From Streptomyces camponoticapitis (lineage in GTDB: Bacteria > Actinomycetota > Actinomycetes > Streptomycetales > Streptomycetaceae): a stretch of 64,000 nt of DNA. The translations under genes and the position numbers were made by a program. The first letter of the stretch is position 1. Each line of letters opens with the position of its first letter. A model generated the notes under the pieces. That model was not told the DNA's origin, searched no databases, and saw nothing but the letters and a program-made list of their open reading frames with translations. The stretch spans positions 1 to 64,000 of the forward strand of contig NZ_BMMV01000017.1 of NCBI RefSeq assembly GCF_014646115.1, given 5' to 3'. Below are positions 42,140 through 50,778 of the stretch, one piece after another.

Positions 42140-44263
42140 GTGTTCAAGGGGCGATGGCGGACGGCCGGCAGGGCCCTGATGCGGGTGGTCGTCGTCTGGG
42201 CGGTCTCCACACTGACCCTGCTGGCGCTCGCGGGCATCCTGCCCGACTTCCAGCTGCAAGGCGCTGACGACAGCCTCACCAGGACGGCGATCACCGCCGC
42301 CTGGGGCGCGGGCGCCTTCGGTCTGCTCAGCGCCCTCGTCTGGCCCTTCCTGGTCCGCGCCCTGCTCCTCGTGCCGGCTCTCGTGATCGGCCTGCTGGTC
42401 TTCTTCCTCAACGGCTCACTACTGCTGGTCGCCCTCAAGGTCACCCCCGACGGCGGAGGCGCCGCCGACCCCGAGAACGCCGTCGTGGTCGCCGCCGTCA
42501 TGTCCGCCGTCGCGTCGGCGACCTCCACAGCCCTCGCCGTACGCGACGACGACGCCTACCGGCGCAGGCTCTCGCGCCTCGCGCAACGTCGCCGGCGCCG
42601 CAGCGGTGAGGACAGCGCGCGCCGCGCCTACACCGCCTCGCCCGGCACGCTCTTCCTCCAACTCGACGGAGTCGGGCACCAGGTGCTGCTCGACGCGGTC
42701 GCCGACGGCCACATGCCCACCGTCGCCGGCTGGCTCGGGGAGCGCCCGACGCACCGGCTCACCCCCTGGCGCACCGACTGGTCCAGCCAGACCGGCGCCA
42801 GCCAGCTCGGCATCCTGCACGGCAGCAACCACGACGTCCCCGCCTTCCGTTGGTACGAGAAGGAGAGCGGGCGGATCATGGTCAGCAACCGGCCGGCCAG
42901 CGCCGCCGAACTCCAGCGCCGCGCCGTCGAACGCACCCGCGACGCCGGGCTCCTCACGCTCGACGGCGCCAGCCGCGGCAATCTCTTCAGCGGCGGCGCC
43001 GACCAGTTGGCGCTCGTCCTGTCGATGGCCGCCCGGCGCGGCAGGGCTACCCGCTCCCGGGCCGGCTACTTCGCGTACTTCACCGACCCGGCCAACGCCG
43101 TCCGTACGGCCGTCTCCTTCGTCGCCGAGGTCGGCCGCGAGATAGGCCAGTCCACGCGGGCCCGTGTCCGCGGCGACCGGCCCCGGGTGAGCCGGGGCGG
43201 GCTCTACCCCTTCATCCGGGCCTTCGCGACCGTCGTCGAGCGGGACGTCGTGGTCGCCGCCGTCATAGGGGACATGCTGGCCGGTCGCGCCGCCGTCTAC
43301 GCCGACCTCGTCGCGTACGACGAGGTGGCCCACCACTCGGGCCCCCACAGCCGCGACGCCACACAGGTCCTGCGGCGCCTCGACCGCTCGATAGAGCTGC
43401 TGACCAAGGTCGCCGACCACGCGCCGCGCTCGTACCGGCTCGTGCTCCTCTCCGACCACGGCCAGAGCCCCGGCGAGACCTTCCTGGGTGTGTACGGGCT
43501 GACGCTCCGGGACCTCGTACGGGCCGGCTGCGGGCTGCCCGTGCCGCGCCGCGCGGTGCGTACGAAGAGCGGCGCGGAGGCGCGGGACGCGGCACGTGAC
43601 GCCGTACGCACCGCCCTCCACCGCCCCGTCGAGGGGAGCCACGAGGGCGAGGCCGGCGAGAAGCGGTCGGCGCGGGGGTCCGACCCGATCGTGCTGGCCT
43701 CCGGGAATCTGGGGCTGATCTCCTTCCCCGACGTCCCGGAGCGGATGAGCCGCGAGCAGATAGACGAGCGCCACCCCGCGCTGCTGCGCACTCTCGCCAA
43801 CCATCCGGGCATCGGCTTCCTCCTCGTACGCAGCGAGGCGAACGGCTCGGTGGTGCTCGGCCCCGCCGGGGCGGAGATCCCCGTCGCCAAGCTGGACGAC
43901 ACGGGGCTGCTGGCCACGATGGGGCCGGGCGCCGCGGACGCGGTCCGGCGCACCGACACCTTCCCGCATGTCGCGGACATCATGGTCAACTCGATGTACG
44001 ACCCGGCGACGGGCCGGGTACACGCGTTCGAGGAGCAGATCGGCTCCCACGGAGGACTCGGCGGAGAGCAGTCCAACGCCTTCCTGCTGTCGCCTCTGAC
44101 CCTGCCCGCGCCGGTGCCCGGCGACGGGGAGCTGGTGGGCGCGGAGCAGGTCCACTCGGTGCTGAACCACTGGCTGTACGACGGCCTCGGCCCGCAGGTC
44201 CCCCTCGGTCCGACACAGCCGACGGTCACCGTCCCCCAGGAGGAGACGGAGCCGAGCGCCTAG
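42140..44263 (+). CDS. Holin-like membrane domain fused to an alkaline-phosphatase-superfamily domain
   Basis: A 707-residue membrane protein. Residues 10-130 hold four hydrophobic segments of the PF04020 'phage holin family IV' type (VVVVWAVSTLTLLALAGILP and LLLVPALVIGLLVFFLNGSL). Residues 165-690 are an alkaline phosphatase-like hydrolase: FLQLDGVGHQVL (first metal Asp), SSQTGASQLGILHGSN (nucleophile Thr region), YDEVAHHSGPHSR and LSDHGQSPG (later metal ligands). Likely a membrane-bound phosphodiesterase acting on an envelope substrate. The GTG start is used. Common in Streptomyces. Confidence 0.9.
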   Translation: MFKGRWRTAGRALMRVVVVWAVSTLTLLALAGILPDFQLQGADDSLTRTAITAAWGAGAFGLLSALVWPFLVRALLLVPALVIGLLVFFLNGSLLLVALKVTPDGGGAADPENAVVVAAVMSAVASATSTALAVRDDDAYRRRLSRLAQRRRRRSGEDSARRAYTASPGTLFLQLDGVGHQVLLDAVADGHMPTVAGWLGERPTHRLTPWRTDWSSQTGASQLGILHGSNHDVPAFRWYEKESGRIMVSNRPASAAELQRRAVERTRDAGLLTLDGASRGNLFSGGADQLALVLSMAARRGRATRSRAGYFAYFTDPANAVRTAVSFVAEVGREIGQSTRARVRGDRPRVSRGGLYPFIRAFATVVERDVVVAAVIGDMLAGRAAVYADLVAYDEVAHHSGPHSRDATQVLRRLDRSIELLTKVADHAPRSYRLVLLSDHGQSPGETFLGVYGLTLRDLVRAGCGLPVPRRAVRTKSGAEARDAARDAVRTALHRPVEGSHEGEAGEKRSARGSDPIVLASGNLGLISFPDVPERMSREQIDERHPALLRTLANHPGIGFLLVRSEANGSVVLGPAGAEIPVAKLDDTGLLATMGPGAADAVRRTDTFPHVADIMVNSMYDPATGRVHAFEEQIGSHGGLGGEQSNAFLLSPLTLPAPVPGDGELVGAEQVHSVLNHWLYDGLGPQVPLGPTQPTVTVPQEETEPSA

Positions 44264-44535
44264 AGCCGGGACAGGGCCTAGGGGTTCTCTCGCCCGTATC
44301 GCCGGGCTCGCTCGATCGCACGCACCGACGGGTCATCAGCCGCTTCGCGGCGGGCGTGAGCCCCGCCCGGCGGGACTTCGCGGACACGCGCCAGGGCCTG
44401 TCCCGCGGCTCTCGGCGGAGGGGCGCCGTCCACGGGTCGGCGTAACGCGTGTCCCCCGGGAGAGCGGTTCTCGGCCTTCCGGCGGGCACCGCGGCGTCCA
44501 CGGGCAGAGGATGCACGATCAGGAGGTCGTGCCGA

Positions 44536-44901
44536 GTGAACAGCGCCCCGGAACCGCACAGCGCCCGTCCCGTAGCGACGGGACGGACGACCGTGCGTCT
44601 GGTCACGCTGCTGGTGCTCTGCACCCTCCTGGGGATGTCGCTCGACCCCTGCGCGTCGGCCGCGCGCGGAGCGGAACCCCGCCCGGCCGTGTCGACCGTG
44701 CCCGAGCCCCTGGGGGAGGGCCATCACGACACCGCGATGGCCGCCCAGTCCGCGTCGGCCAGGGCCGGACGCGGCGCGGGCCCGGGCCGCAGGACCGGCC
44801 GCCGTGCGGCGCCCCGCCCTCCGTACGGAGGAGCTTTCCCCCCGTCGAGGAAGGGACCGGCCGCGCCGCCGGCCGCCCGCTGTGTGGTGCTGCGCTGCTG
44901 A
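44536..44901 (+). CDS. Small secreted or membrane-anchored hypothetical protein
   Basis: A 121-residue protein with a hydrophobic segment RLVTLLVLCTLLGMSLDPC near residues 21-38 followed by low-complexity Arg/Ala/Gly/Pro sequence and a C-terminal CVVLRC. AGGAGG precedes the GTG start. Possibly a lipoprotein-like or secreted small protein of Streptomyces; no domain recognised. Confidence 0.6.
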   Translation: MNSAPEPHSARPVATGRTTVRLVTLLVLCTLLGMSLDPCASAARGAEPRPAVSTVPEPLGEGHHDTAMAAQSASARAGRGAGPGRRTGRRAAPRPPYGGAFPPSRKGPAAPPAARCVVLRC

Positions 44902-44983
44902 GAGGTCCGGCACGTCCGTGTGCCTGTCGACCCCGTCGACCTCATCAGCCGGTCAACCCCCATCGCACCGCGAGGACACAGCC

Positions 44984-45145
44984 ATGCCCATCGACCCGTT
45001 CGCCGTACTCAACGCCCTGCTGCGCGCCGAGGCGGCGCGCTCCAGCGAGCACGAGGCCAAGGCCCCGACGACCTCCTCCACCGCACCGGCACCCCCGCCG
45101 GCCCGGCCGTCCGAGCCCCGCGGGGACGCCCGCGACAGGTCCTGA
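44984..45145 (+). CDS. Small hypothetical protein
   Basis: A 53-residue protein, MPIDPFAVLNALLRAEAAR followed by a Ser/Thr/Pro-rich tail. CGAGGAC precedes the ATG; it lies 82 bp after the previous small gene on the same strand. Codon use is Streptomyces-like. No function recognised; it may not be real. Confidence 0.5.
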   Translation: MPIDPFAVLNALLRAEAARSSEHEAKAPTTSSTAPAPPPARPSEPRGDARDRS

Positions 45146-45165
45146 ACTCCCGGCCTGACGTGACC

Positions 45166-45201
45166 GGACCGGTCCACCGGGTCCGCCCGGCGGACCGGTC
45201 C
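45166..45201. terminator. Hairpin between convergent genes
   Basis: GGACCGGTCC occurs at 45166-45175 and 45192-45201, flanking a GC-rich loop; it can fold as a terminator between the small protein gene and the convergent MmyB-type regulator. Confidence 0.55.
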
Positions 45202-45205
45202 GTCC

Positions 45206-46060
45206 TCAGCCCAGCGCCGACATCAGATACTTCGCCGTCGCCGGATCGGCCGGCAGGAACGTCTCGATCGCCAGCTCGGCCACCGTCACATCCATCGGTG
45301 TGTTGAACGTCGAGATGGACGAAAGGAAGGTCAGCACCTGGCCGCCGTGCTCGATCCGCAGCGGCAGCGCGAAGTTCCCGAGCGCGAACGCCGCCGCGTC
45401 ACCGGCCTCCCCGCCCCCGGCCCCGCCCCCGGCCCCGCCCTCGTCCCCGTCCGACTCGTCGGCCCCCTCCGGCGGCGGATACGCGGCGACCTCCTCGTAC
45501 AGCGCCCGCAGCGCGTCGGAGCGGTCGAGCGCGATCTGCCGCTCCATCTGGTCCAGCAGATGCGCGCGCCACTGCCGGTAATTGCGGATGCGCCCCGCCG
45601 CCCCTTCCGGATGCAGGACGACCCTCATCGCGTTCGCCGGCGGCGCCAGCAGATGCTCGGGCACGCCTTCCATGATCAGGGCGAGGCCCCGGTTGGCCGC
45701 CACCAGCGTGTACGTCCCGTCGACGACGAGCGCCGGATACGGCTCGTACCCCCGCAGCAGCCGCTCCAGCGCCTCCCGCACCACCGCCATCGACGGGTCG
45801 TCCATCGCGGTCTCGGTGAAGCGGGGCGCGTAACCGGCAGCCAGCAGCAGGGCGTTGCGCTCGCGCACGGGTACGTCCAGATGCTCCGAGAGCCGCAGGA
45901 CCATCTCCTCGCTCGGCCGGGACCTGCCCGTCTCCACGAAGCTGATGTGGCGGGCGGACGAGTCGGCGCGCAGGGCCAGCTCCAGCTGACTGATCCGCCG
46001 CTGTTCACGCCAGCTCTTGAGCAGCGGCCCGACCCCGGTCCCCGACGCACGAGATGTCAT
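45206..46060 (-). CDS. XRE-HTH regulator of the MmyB family
   Basis: A 284-residue transcription factor. The N-terminal XRE helix-turn-helix reads LKSWREQRRISQLELALRAD and SARHISFVETGRSRPS; the rest is the MmyB-like ligand-binding (PAS-type) domain with NALLLAAGYAPRFTET and YPALVVDGTYTLVAANRG. An acidic Gly-rich insertion lies near residue 220. Members bind fatty acids or similar and often control adjacent oxidoreductases; here the nearest divergent gene is transketolase, 200 bp away. Start ATG 46060. Confidence 0.92.
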   Translation of the reverse strand: MTSRASGTGVGPLLKSWREQRRISQLELALRADSSARHISFVETGRSRPSEEMVLRLSEHLDVPVRERNALLLAAGYAPRFTETAMDDPSMAVVREALERLLRGYEPYPALVVDGTYTLVAANRGLALIMEGVPEHLLAPPANAMRVVLHPEGAAGRIRNYRQWRAHLLDQMERQIALDRSDALRALYEEVAAYPPPEGADESDGDEGGAGGGAGGGEAGDAAAFALGNFALPLRIEHGGQVLTFLSSISTFNTPMDVTVAELAIETFLPADPATAKYLMSALG

Positions 46061-46260
46061 ACGCGGACGGTAGCCGGGGCCGGAGGACGCCCGCGCCGCC
46101 GGGCCCGTGTTCTGCGGGCTCCCCTCAAGTGGGGCAATCTGGTGGGTAGGGGGCAGAACGGGCGCGGCTGTCGTTTGCTTGTCGTCGCCCTCGGGCACCC
46201 GGAAAGTCCACCGTCCGCCCGTCCGGCCGCCGCATCCGGTCGCATCCGGTGAGGAGTGAC

Positions 46261-48105
46261 ATGCGTAGCGAACTTCTGACAGAACTGGGGCAGCAGCTCA
46301 GGGTCGACTCGGTCCGCGCGGCCGACATGGCGGGGTCCGGACATCCCACCTCGTCGATGTCCGCCGCCGATCTCGGCGCCGTCCTGCTGGCCAATCATCT
46401 GACGTACGACTTCGACCGGCCCGACCACCCGGGGAACGACCGGCTGATCTTCTCCAAGGGCCACGCGTCGCCGCTGCTGTACTCGATGTTCCTCGCGGCC
46501 GGCGCCATCGACGAGGCGGAGTTCCACACCTACCGCCGGGAGGGCAGCAGGCTCGAAGGCCACCCCACGCCGCGGCTGCCCTGGGTGGACGTGGCGACCG
46601 GCTCGCTCGGGCAGGGCCTGCCCCTGGGCGTCGGGATGGCGCTCGCCGGGCAGCGGCTCGGCAAGGTCCCCTACCGCGTCTGGGTGCTCTGCGGCGACAG
46701 CGAGATGGCCGAGGGATCGATCTGGGAGGCCGCCGAACACGCCGGGCACGAACATCTCGACTCACTGACGCTGATCCTCGACGTGAACCGGCTCGGCCAG
46801 CGCGGCCCCACCCGGCACGAGCACGACCTCGCCGCGTACAGCCGCAGACTGCACGCCTTCGGCTGGCACACCATCGAGGTCGACGGCCATGACATCGACG
46901 CGATCGAGGCGGCCTACGACGAGGCGCGCTCGACCCTCGGGGAGCCGACGGCGATCATCGCCGCCACCATGAAGGGCCGGGGCGTCGCCTCCGTCGAGGA
47001 CCGCGAGGGCATGCACGGCAAGCCCCTCCCCGACGCGGCGGGCGCCATCGAGGAGCTCGGCGGCCGGAGGTCCATGCGGGTCGAGGTCCGCAAGCCCACG
47101 ACCACCGCCACCGACGCCCACCCCGGCGTCGGGCATCTGAACCTGCCGCGCTTCGACGAGGGCGACCAGATCGCCACCCGTGACGCGTACGGGCAGGCCC
47201 TGACGGCACTCGGCTTCGCGCGCGGCGACATCGTGGCGCTCGACGGGGAGGTCGGCGACTCGACCCGTACCGAGTTCTTCTCGAAGGAGCACCCCGAGCG
47301 TTACTTCGAGTGCTACATCGCCGAGCAGCAGCTGGTGGCCGCCGCCGTCGGCATGCAGGCCTGCGGGCAGATCCCGTACGTCTCGACCTTCGCGGCCTTC
47401 CTCACGAGGGCGCACGACTTCCTGCGGATGGCCACGATCGGCAGGGCGTCGATCAGCGTCGTCGGCTCGCACTCCGGTGTCTCCATCGGCCAGGACGGGC
47501 CGTCCCAGATGGGACTCGAAGACCTCGCCATGTTCCGTGCCCTGCACGGCAGTACGGTGCTCCAGCCGTGCGACGCGAACCAGACCACCCGGCTCGTCGC
47601 CGCGATGGCCGAGCTGGAGGGCATCAGCTATCTGCGCACCCTGCGCGGCAAGACACCGGTGATCTACGGCCCCGACGAGCAGTTCCCGGTCGGCGGCAGC
47701 AAGGCGATCCGGCACACCATCGACGACCGGATGACGCTCGTCGGCTCCGGGATCACCGTCCACGAGTGTCTGAAGGCGGCCGATCTGCTCGCCGAGGAAG
47801 GCATCACCGTGCGGGTCATCGACATGTACTCGATCAAGCCGGCCGACGAGGTCACCCTCCAGGCCGCCGCGGCCGACACCGGCTGTCTGATCACGGTGGA
47901 GGACCACCACCCGCAGGGTGGTCTCGGCGACGCCGTCGCCGAGGTCTTCTCCGACGGCCGGCCCGCGCCCCGCCTCGTGCGGCTCGGTGTACGGGAGATG
48001 GCGGGCTCCGCGACCCCCGCCGAGCAGCTGCGCGCCGCCGGGATCGACGCCGATTCGATCGCCGCCGCCGTGAAGCTCCTGACGGGGACGGCGATGGTGC
48101 GCTGA
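46261..48105 (+). CDS. Transketolase (short, animal-type)
   Basis: A 614-residue ThDP enzyme transferring two-carbon ketol units in the pentose phosphate pathway. ThDP site: CGDSEMAEGSIWEAAEHA near 145 (GDG-type motif with DSE). Transketolase-type acceptor residues include SKGHASPLLY near 70; Pyr domain glutamate is in CYIAEQQLVAAAVGM near 345. The length and AGSGHPTSSMS start place it with the short single-polypeptide group like mammalian TKT, not the 690-residue bacterial TktA; a second transketolase is expected elsewhere. GTGAGGAGTG precedes the ATG. Confidence 0.93.
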   Translation: MRSELLTELGQQLRVDSVRAADMAGSGHPTSSMSAADLGAVLLANHLTYDFDRPDHPGNDRLIFSKGHASPLLYSMFLAAGAIDEAEFHTYRREGSRLEGHPTPRLPWVDVATGSLGQGLPLGVGMALAGQRLGKVPYRVWVLCGDSEMAEGSIWEAAEHAGHEHLDSLTLILDVNRLGQRGPTRHEHDLAAYSRRLHAFGWHTIEVDGHDIDAIEAAYDEARSTLGEPTAIIAATMKGRGVASVEDREGMHGKPLPDAAGAIEELGGRRSMRVEVRKPTTTATDAHPGVGHLNLPRFDEGDQIATRDAYGQALTALGFARGDIVALDGEVGDSTRTEFFSKEHPERYFECYIAEQQLVAAAVGMQACGQIPYVSTFAAFLTRAHDFLRMATIGRASISVVGSHSGVSIGQDGPSQMGLEDLAMFRALHGSTVLQPCDANQTTRLVAAMAELEGISYLRTLRGKTPVIYGPDEQFPVGGSKAIRHTIDDRMTLVGSGITVHECLKAADLLAEEGITVRVIDMYSIKPADEVTLQAAAADTGCLITVEDHHPQGGLGDAVAEVFSDGRPAPRLVRLGVREMAGSATPAEQLRAAGIDADSIAAAVKLLTGTAMVR

Positions 48106-48143
48106 GGCGGTATCGCGAGCGAGTGGGCAAGTAACCGGAACGA

Positions 48144-48168
48144 GCGCTCACCCGAAGCGGGTGAGCGC
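48144..48168. terminator. Intergenic hairpin
   Basis: GCGCTCACCCG, loop AAG, CGGGTGAGCGC: perfect 11-bp stem between transketolase and the DJ-1/PfpI gene. Either a terminator or a leader structure of the next gene. Confidence 0.65.
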
Positions 48169-48189
48169 ACCCGAGAGGACGTGACAAGC

Positions 48190-48723
48190 ATGCGCGCGGC
48201 GTTTCTGATGGCGGCCGAAGGCATCGAACAGGTCGAGTTGACCGAGCCGTGGCAGGCGGTGCTCGACGCGGGCGGTGAACCCGTGCTGATCTCGCCGAAG
48301 CCGGGCACGGTGCAGGCGTTCGACCACCTCGACAAGGCCGATACCTTCCCAGTGGACGCCACTGTCGCCGACAGCTCGGTGGACGGTTTCGACGGCCTGA
48401 TCCTACCCGGCGGGGTGGCCAATCCCGACGCCCTGCGACTGGACAAGGCGGCCGTCGCGTTCGCGAAGGGCTTCTTCGACGCCGGGAAGCCGGTGGCGGC
48501 GATCTGCCACGCCCCGTGGACGCTGGTGGAGGCCGATGTCGTACGCGGCAGGACGCTGACGTCCTGGCCGAGCCTGCGTACCGACATCCGCAACGCGGGC
48601 GGCACCTGGGTCGACCGGCAGGTCCAGATCTGCACCGACGGGCCGAACACCCTCGTCACCAGCCGCAGGCCCGACGATCTCAAGGCTTTCAACTCGGCCT
48701 TCCTGGACGTTTTCGACAGCTGA
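48190..48723 (+). CDS. DJ-1/PfpI family protein (type 1 glutamine-amidotransferase fold)
   Basis: A 177-residue class I GATase-fold protein of the PfpI group: LILPGGVANPDALRLDKAAV, nucleophile Cys in AAICHAPWTLVEAD near 106 and TDGPNTLVTSRRPDD at the end. Related to proteases, chaperones or deglycases; specific activity not readable. ATG 48190 is preferred because AGAGGAC lies upstream at normal spacing; GTG 48181 overlaps it. Confidence 0.9.
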   Translation: MRAAFLMAAEGIEQVELTEPWQAVLDAGGEPVLISPKPGTVQAFDHLDKADTFPVDATVADSSVDGFDGLILPGGVANPDALRLDKAAVAFAKGFFDAGKPVAAICHAPWTLVEADVVRGRTLTSWPSLRTDIRNAGGTWVDRQVQICTDGPNTLVTSRRPDDLKAFNSAFLDVFDS

Positions 48724-48880
48724 CGACCGCCACGGAACGTGTCCGTTTGCGGACAACGGGTGATCGGCGCACCATGATGGGCAAGGCCCGCGGGACGGCG
48801 GAGTACCGCCGTCCCGCGGGCCGAGACGTCGCCGAACAAGCAGGTCCAGCCGGGCCGGCTTCGGGAATCGGGAGAAGAGC

Positions 48881-49159
48881 ATGCTTCTGCCGGACAAGGC
48901 CGGGCTCGCCCAGCTGCTGCGCCGCTACCGGACCTGGGAGCAGCTGGTCCTGCAAGAGCCGCACAACCCGGTGCGACGGCGGCGGCTGGACGACGTCGCC
49001 TACACCCTGTGCGTGCTGATGGGGCATCGCACCGCCCACGAGGCGATCCGCGCGGCGGAGTCGTATCTCGGCAGAGGCCCGCGCGGCGGCCGCGGTCCGC
49101 GGGGTCAGGGAATTCTGCGCAACCGTCGTCGGGACAGCAGCCGCAAGGAAAGGATGTGA
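48881..49159 (+). CDS. DUF5133 protein
   Basis: A 92-residue protein with LLRRYRTWEQLVLQEPHNPV and RRRRLDDVAYTLCVLMGHRT, the core of the Streptomyces DUF5133 family (unknown function), and a basic Arg/Gly-rich tail. GGAGAAGAG precedes the ATG. The ferritin-like gene follows after 7 bp. Confidence 0.82.
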   Translation: MLLPDKAGLAQLLRRYRTWEQLVLQEPHNPVRRRRLDDVAYTLCVLMGHRTAHEAIRAAESYLGRGPRGGRGPRGQGILRNRRRDSSRKERM

Positions 49160-49166
49160 ACCGGTC

Positions 49167-49711
49167 ATGGCCGAATTCCTCACCGACATCAAGAAGATTC
49201 GCGACCGCGCCCGCCAGGAGATCGACAAGGGCCCGGTGACGGACGCCTACGGGGCGGACATCGGGCGGGTCATCCAGGTGCTGAACGAGGCGCTGGCCAC
49301 CGAGATCGTCTGCACGCTGCGCTACAAGAGGCAGTACTACACGGCGACCGGGCTCTACGCGGAGCCGGTCGCCGCCGAATTCCTGGAACACGCGGGGGAC
49401 GAGCAGGCGCACCGGACAAGGTGGCCGAGCGGATCGTGCAGCTCGGAGGTGAGCCCGACTTCAACCCCGACACCCTCACCGGCCGCTCGCACGCGGAGTA
49501 CGACGAGAGCCTGGACCTGATCGAGATGATCAAGGAGGACCTGGTCGCCGAGCGGGTGGCCATCACGTCGTACACGGAGATCGCCCAGTGGCTGGGGGCG
49601 GGCGACCCCACCACGCGCCGGGTCTTCGAGGATCTGCTCGCGCAGGAGGAGGAGCACGCGGACGATCTGCGCGCCTTGCTGGAGCGGCTGCCGGGCGGCG
49701 CCAAGTCCTGA
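49167..49711 (+). pseudogene. Ferritin-like (bacterioferritin-type) gene with a frameshift
   Basis: The first 80 residues (VIQVLNEALATEIVCTLRYK, EPVAAEFLEHAGDEQAH) carry two ferritin-like diiron Glu/ExxH positions. At about 49412 the frame breaks: inserting one G after GCGCAC restores the family reading DKVAERIVQLGGEPDFNPDT, then MIKEDLVAERVAITSYTEIA and FEDLLAQEEEHADDL (second ExxH set) to the stop at 49711. The intact protein would be about 181 residues, normal for this family. Cause: real mutation or a sequencing error in a GC-rich run. Confidence 0.85.
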
Positions 49712-49773
49712 CAGGGGCGCGGCCGGACCGGGAGGAACGGCACCCGAGGAGACCGGCGGGACTGGGAAACGGC

Positions 49774-49821
49774 ACCGCCGCCGGCCGGAAGGCACTCAAG
49801 TGCCTTCCGGCCGACGGCGGT
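49774..49821. terminator. Bidirectional terminator hairpin, 23-bp arms
   Basis: ACCGCCGCCGGCCGGAAGGC begins a 23-base arm that pairs with one mismatch to the arm ending at 49821, loop CA. It lies between the convergent ferritin-like and LAETG-protein genes. Confidence 0.85.
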
Positions 49822-49886
49822 TCTGCGTCCGTCGGCGGTCGGGTCCGCCGTCCGTCAGCAGTCGTCAGCGGTGGTCGCGCGAGGGG

Positions 49887-50507
49887 TCAGTTCCCCACGG
49901 CGCGGCGCTTGCGCGCGGCCCACGTGATGCCAGCACCGGCCACGAGTATGACGGCGGCGGCGCCCGCGATCAGCGGCGTGGTGCTGGAGGAACCCGTCTC
50001 GGCGAGGTCGTCACCGGCGGGGCTCGGCTGCGAGGAGGGAACGGCCGCCGCGGCGGTCGTCTTGCTCGGCTCGGGCTTGGCCTCGGTCGGCGTGGGCTCG
50101 GGCTCGTCCGACGGCGGAGTCGTCGACGGCGTGGGCTCGGGCTCGGTGCCCTCGCAGACCGGAGCGGTCTTCGTGTCGTCGAGCGAACCGTCGTTGCCCG
50201 AACCGTCCTTCACCACGAGGTGGAGCGTGAGCTCCTTGTCGTGCTTCGGCAGTTCGATCTTCTTGTGGAACTCCCCACCGAACTTCTCGGTGGCCAGCAG
50301 TTCCTTGCCGTCGACACTCAGGGTCACCGTGTTCTCGGCGTCGGCGGTGTAGTTGACGAGATCGACGCTCACCTCCGAGCAGGTCACGGCCCAGGCCGGG
50401 GTGTGCGCCACCGCCGGAGCGGCGAAGAGGCCGACGCCGAGCGCACCCGCCGCCGCGACCGTCACGAGCGCCCCGGGGCGTCGCCACGATCTGTTGAATA
50501 CAGTCAC
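49887..50507 (-). CDS. LAETG-anchored cell-wall surface protein
   Basis: A 206-residue secreted protein: signal peptide (ALVTVAAAGALGVGLFAAPAVA), a small all-beta domain of about 90 residues (VSVDLVNYTADAENTVTLSV), a Thr/Pro/Glu-rich stalk, the sorting motif LAETG near 172, a hydrophobic segment TTPLIAGAAAVILVAGAGIT and a basic tail RKRR. LAxTG is the class E sortase signal of Streptomyces. GTG 50507 with GGAGG upstream is the start. Confidence 0.88.
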   Translation of the reverse strand: MTVFNRSWRRPGALVTVAAAGALGVGLFAAPAVAHTPAWAVTCSEVSVDLVNYTADAENTVTLSVDGKELLATEKFGGEFHKKIELPKHDKELTLHLVVKDGSGNDGSLDDTKTAPVCEGTEPEPTPSTTPPSDEPEPTPTEAKPEPSKTTAAAAVPSSQPSPAGDDLAETGSSSTTPLIAGAAAVILVAGAGITWAARKRRAVGN

Positions 50508-50778
50508 TGAATCCTCCGCGTTCACTTCGCCGCCGGATGACGGCGCGGGCGCACAGTATCGCCATTCAGGACCCACTCCCCACGCGCCCCTATGGACTTG
50601 ACCGTCTCATGGGGCTGTTGTGCCCGAAATCGGTGCGCGCGCCACTTTGCTCGCTCCGGCCCCCTTGCCGCGCCCTTGCCACGTTTGTAACTTGGCGCGG
50701 ATGGTTCGCTGGAAGCGCTTTCTGTGCGGTGGCGCCGTCTGTCCGAGCCGTACCGTCCGAGCCGATGAGGTGAGCGGG

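Noticed and set aside
44264..44410. Possible IS ends: AGCCGGGACAGGGCC near 44264 and inverted GGGCCTGTCCCGCGGCT near 44394
   Set aside because: Imperfect, no transposase between them and no target duplication; more likely chance or a weak terminator.
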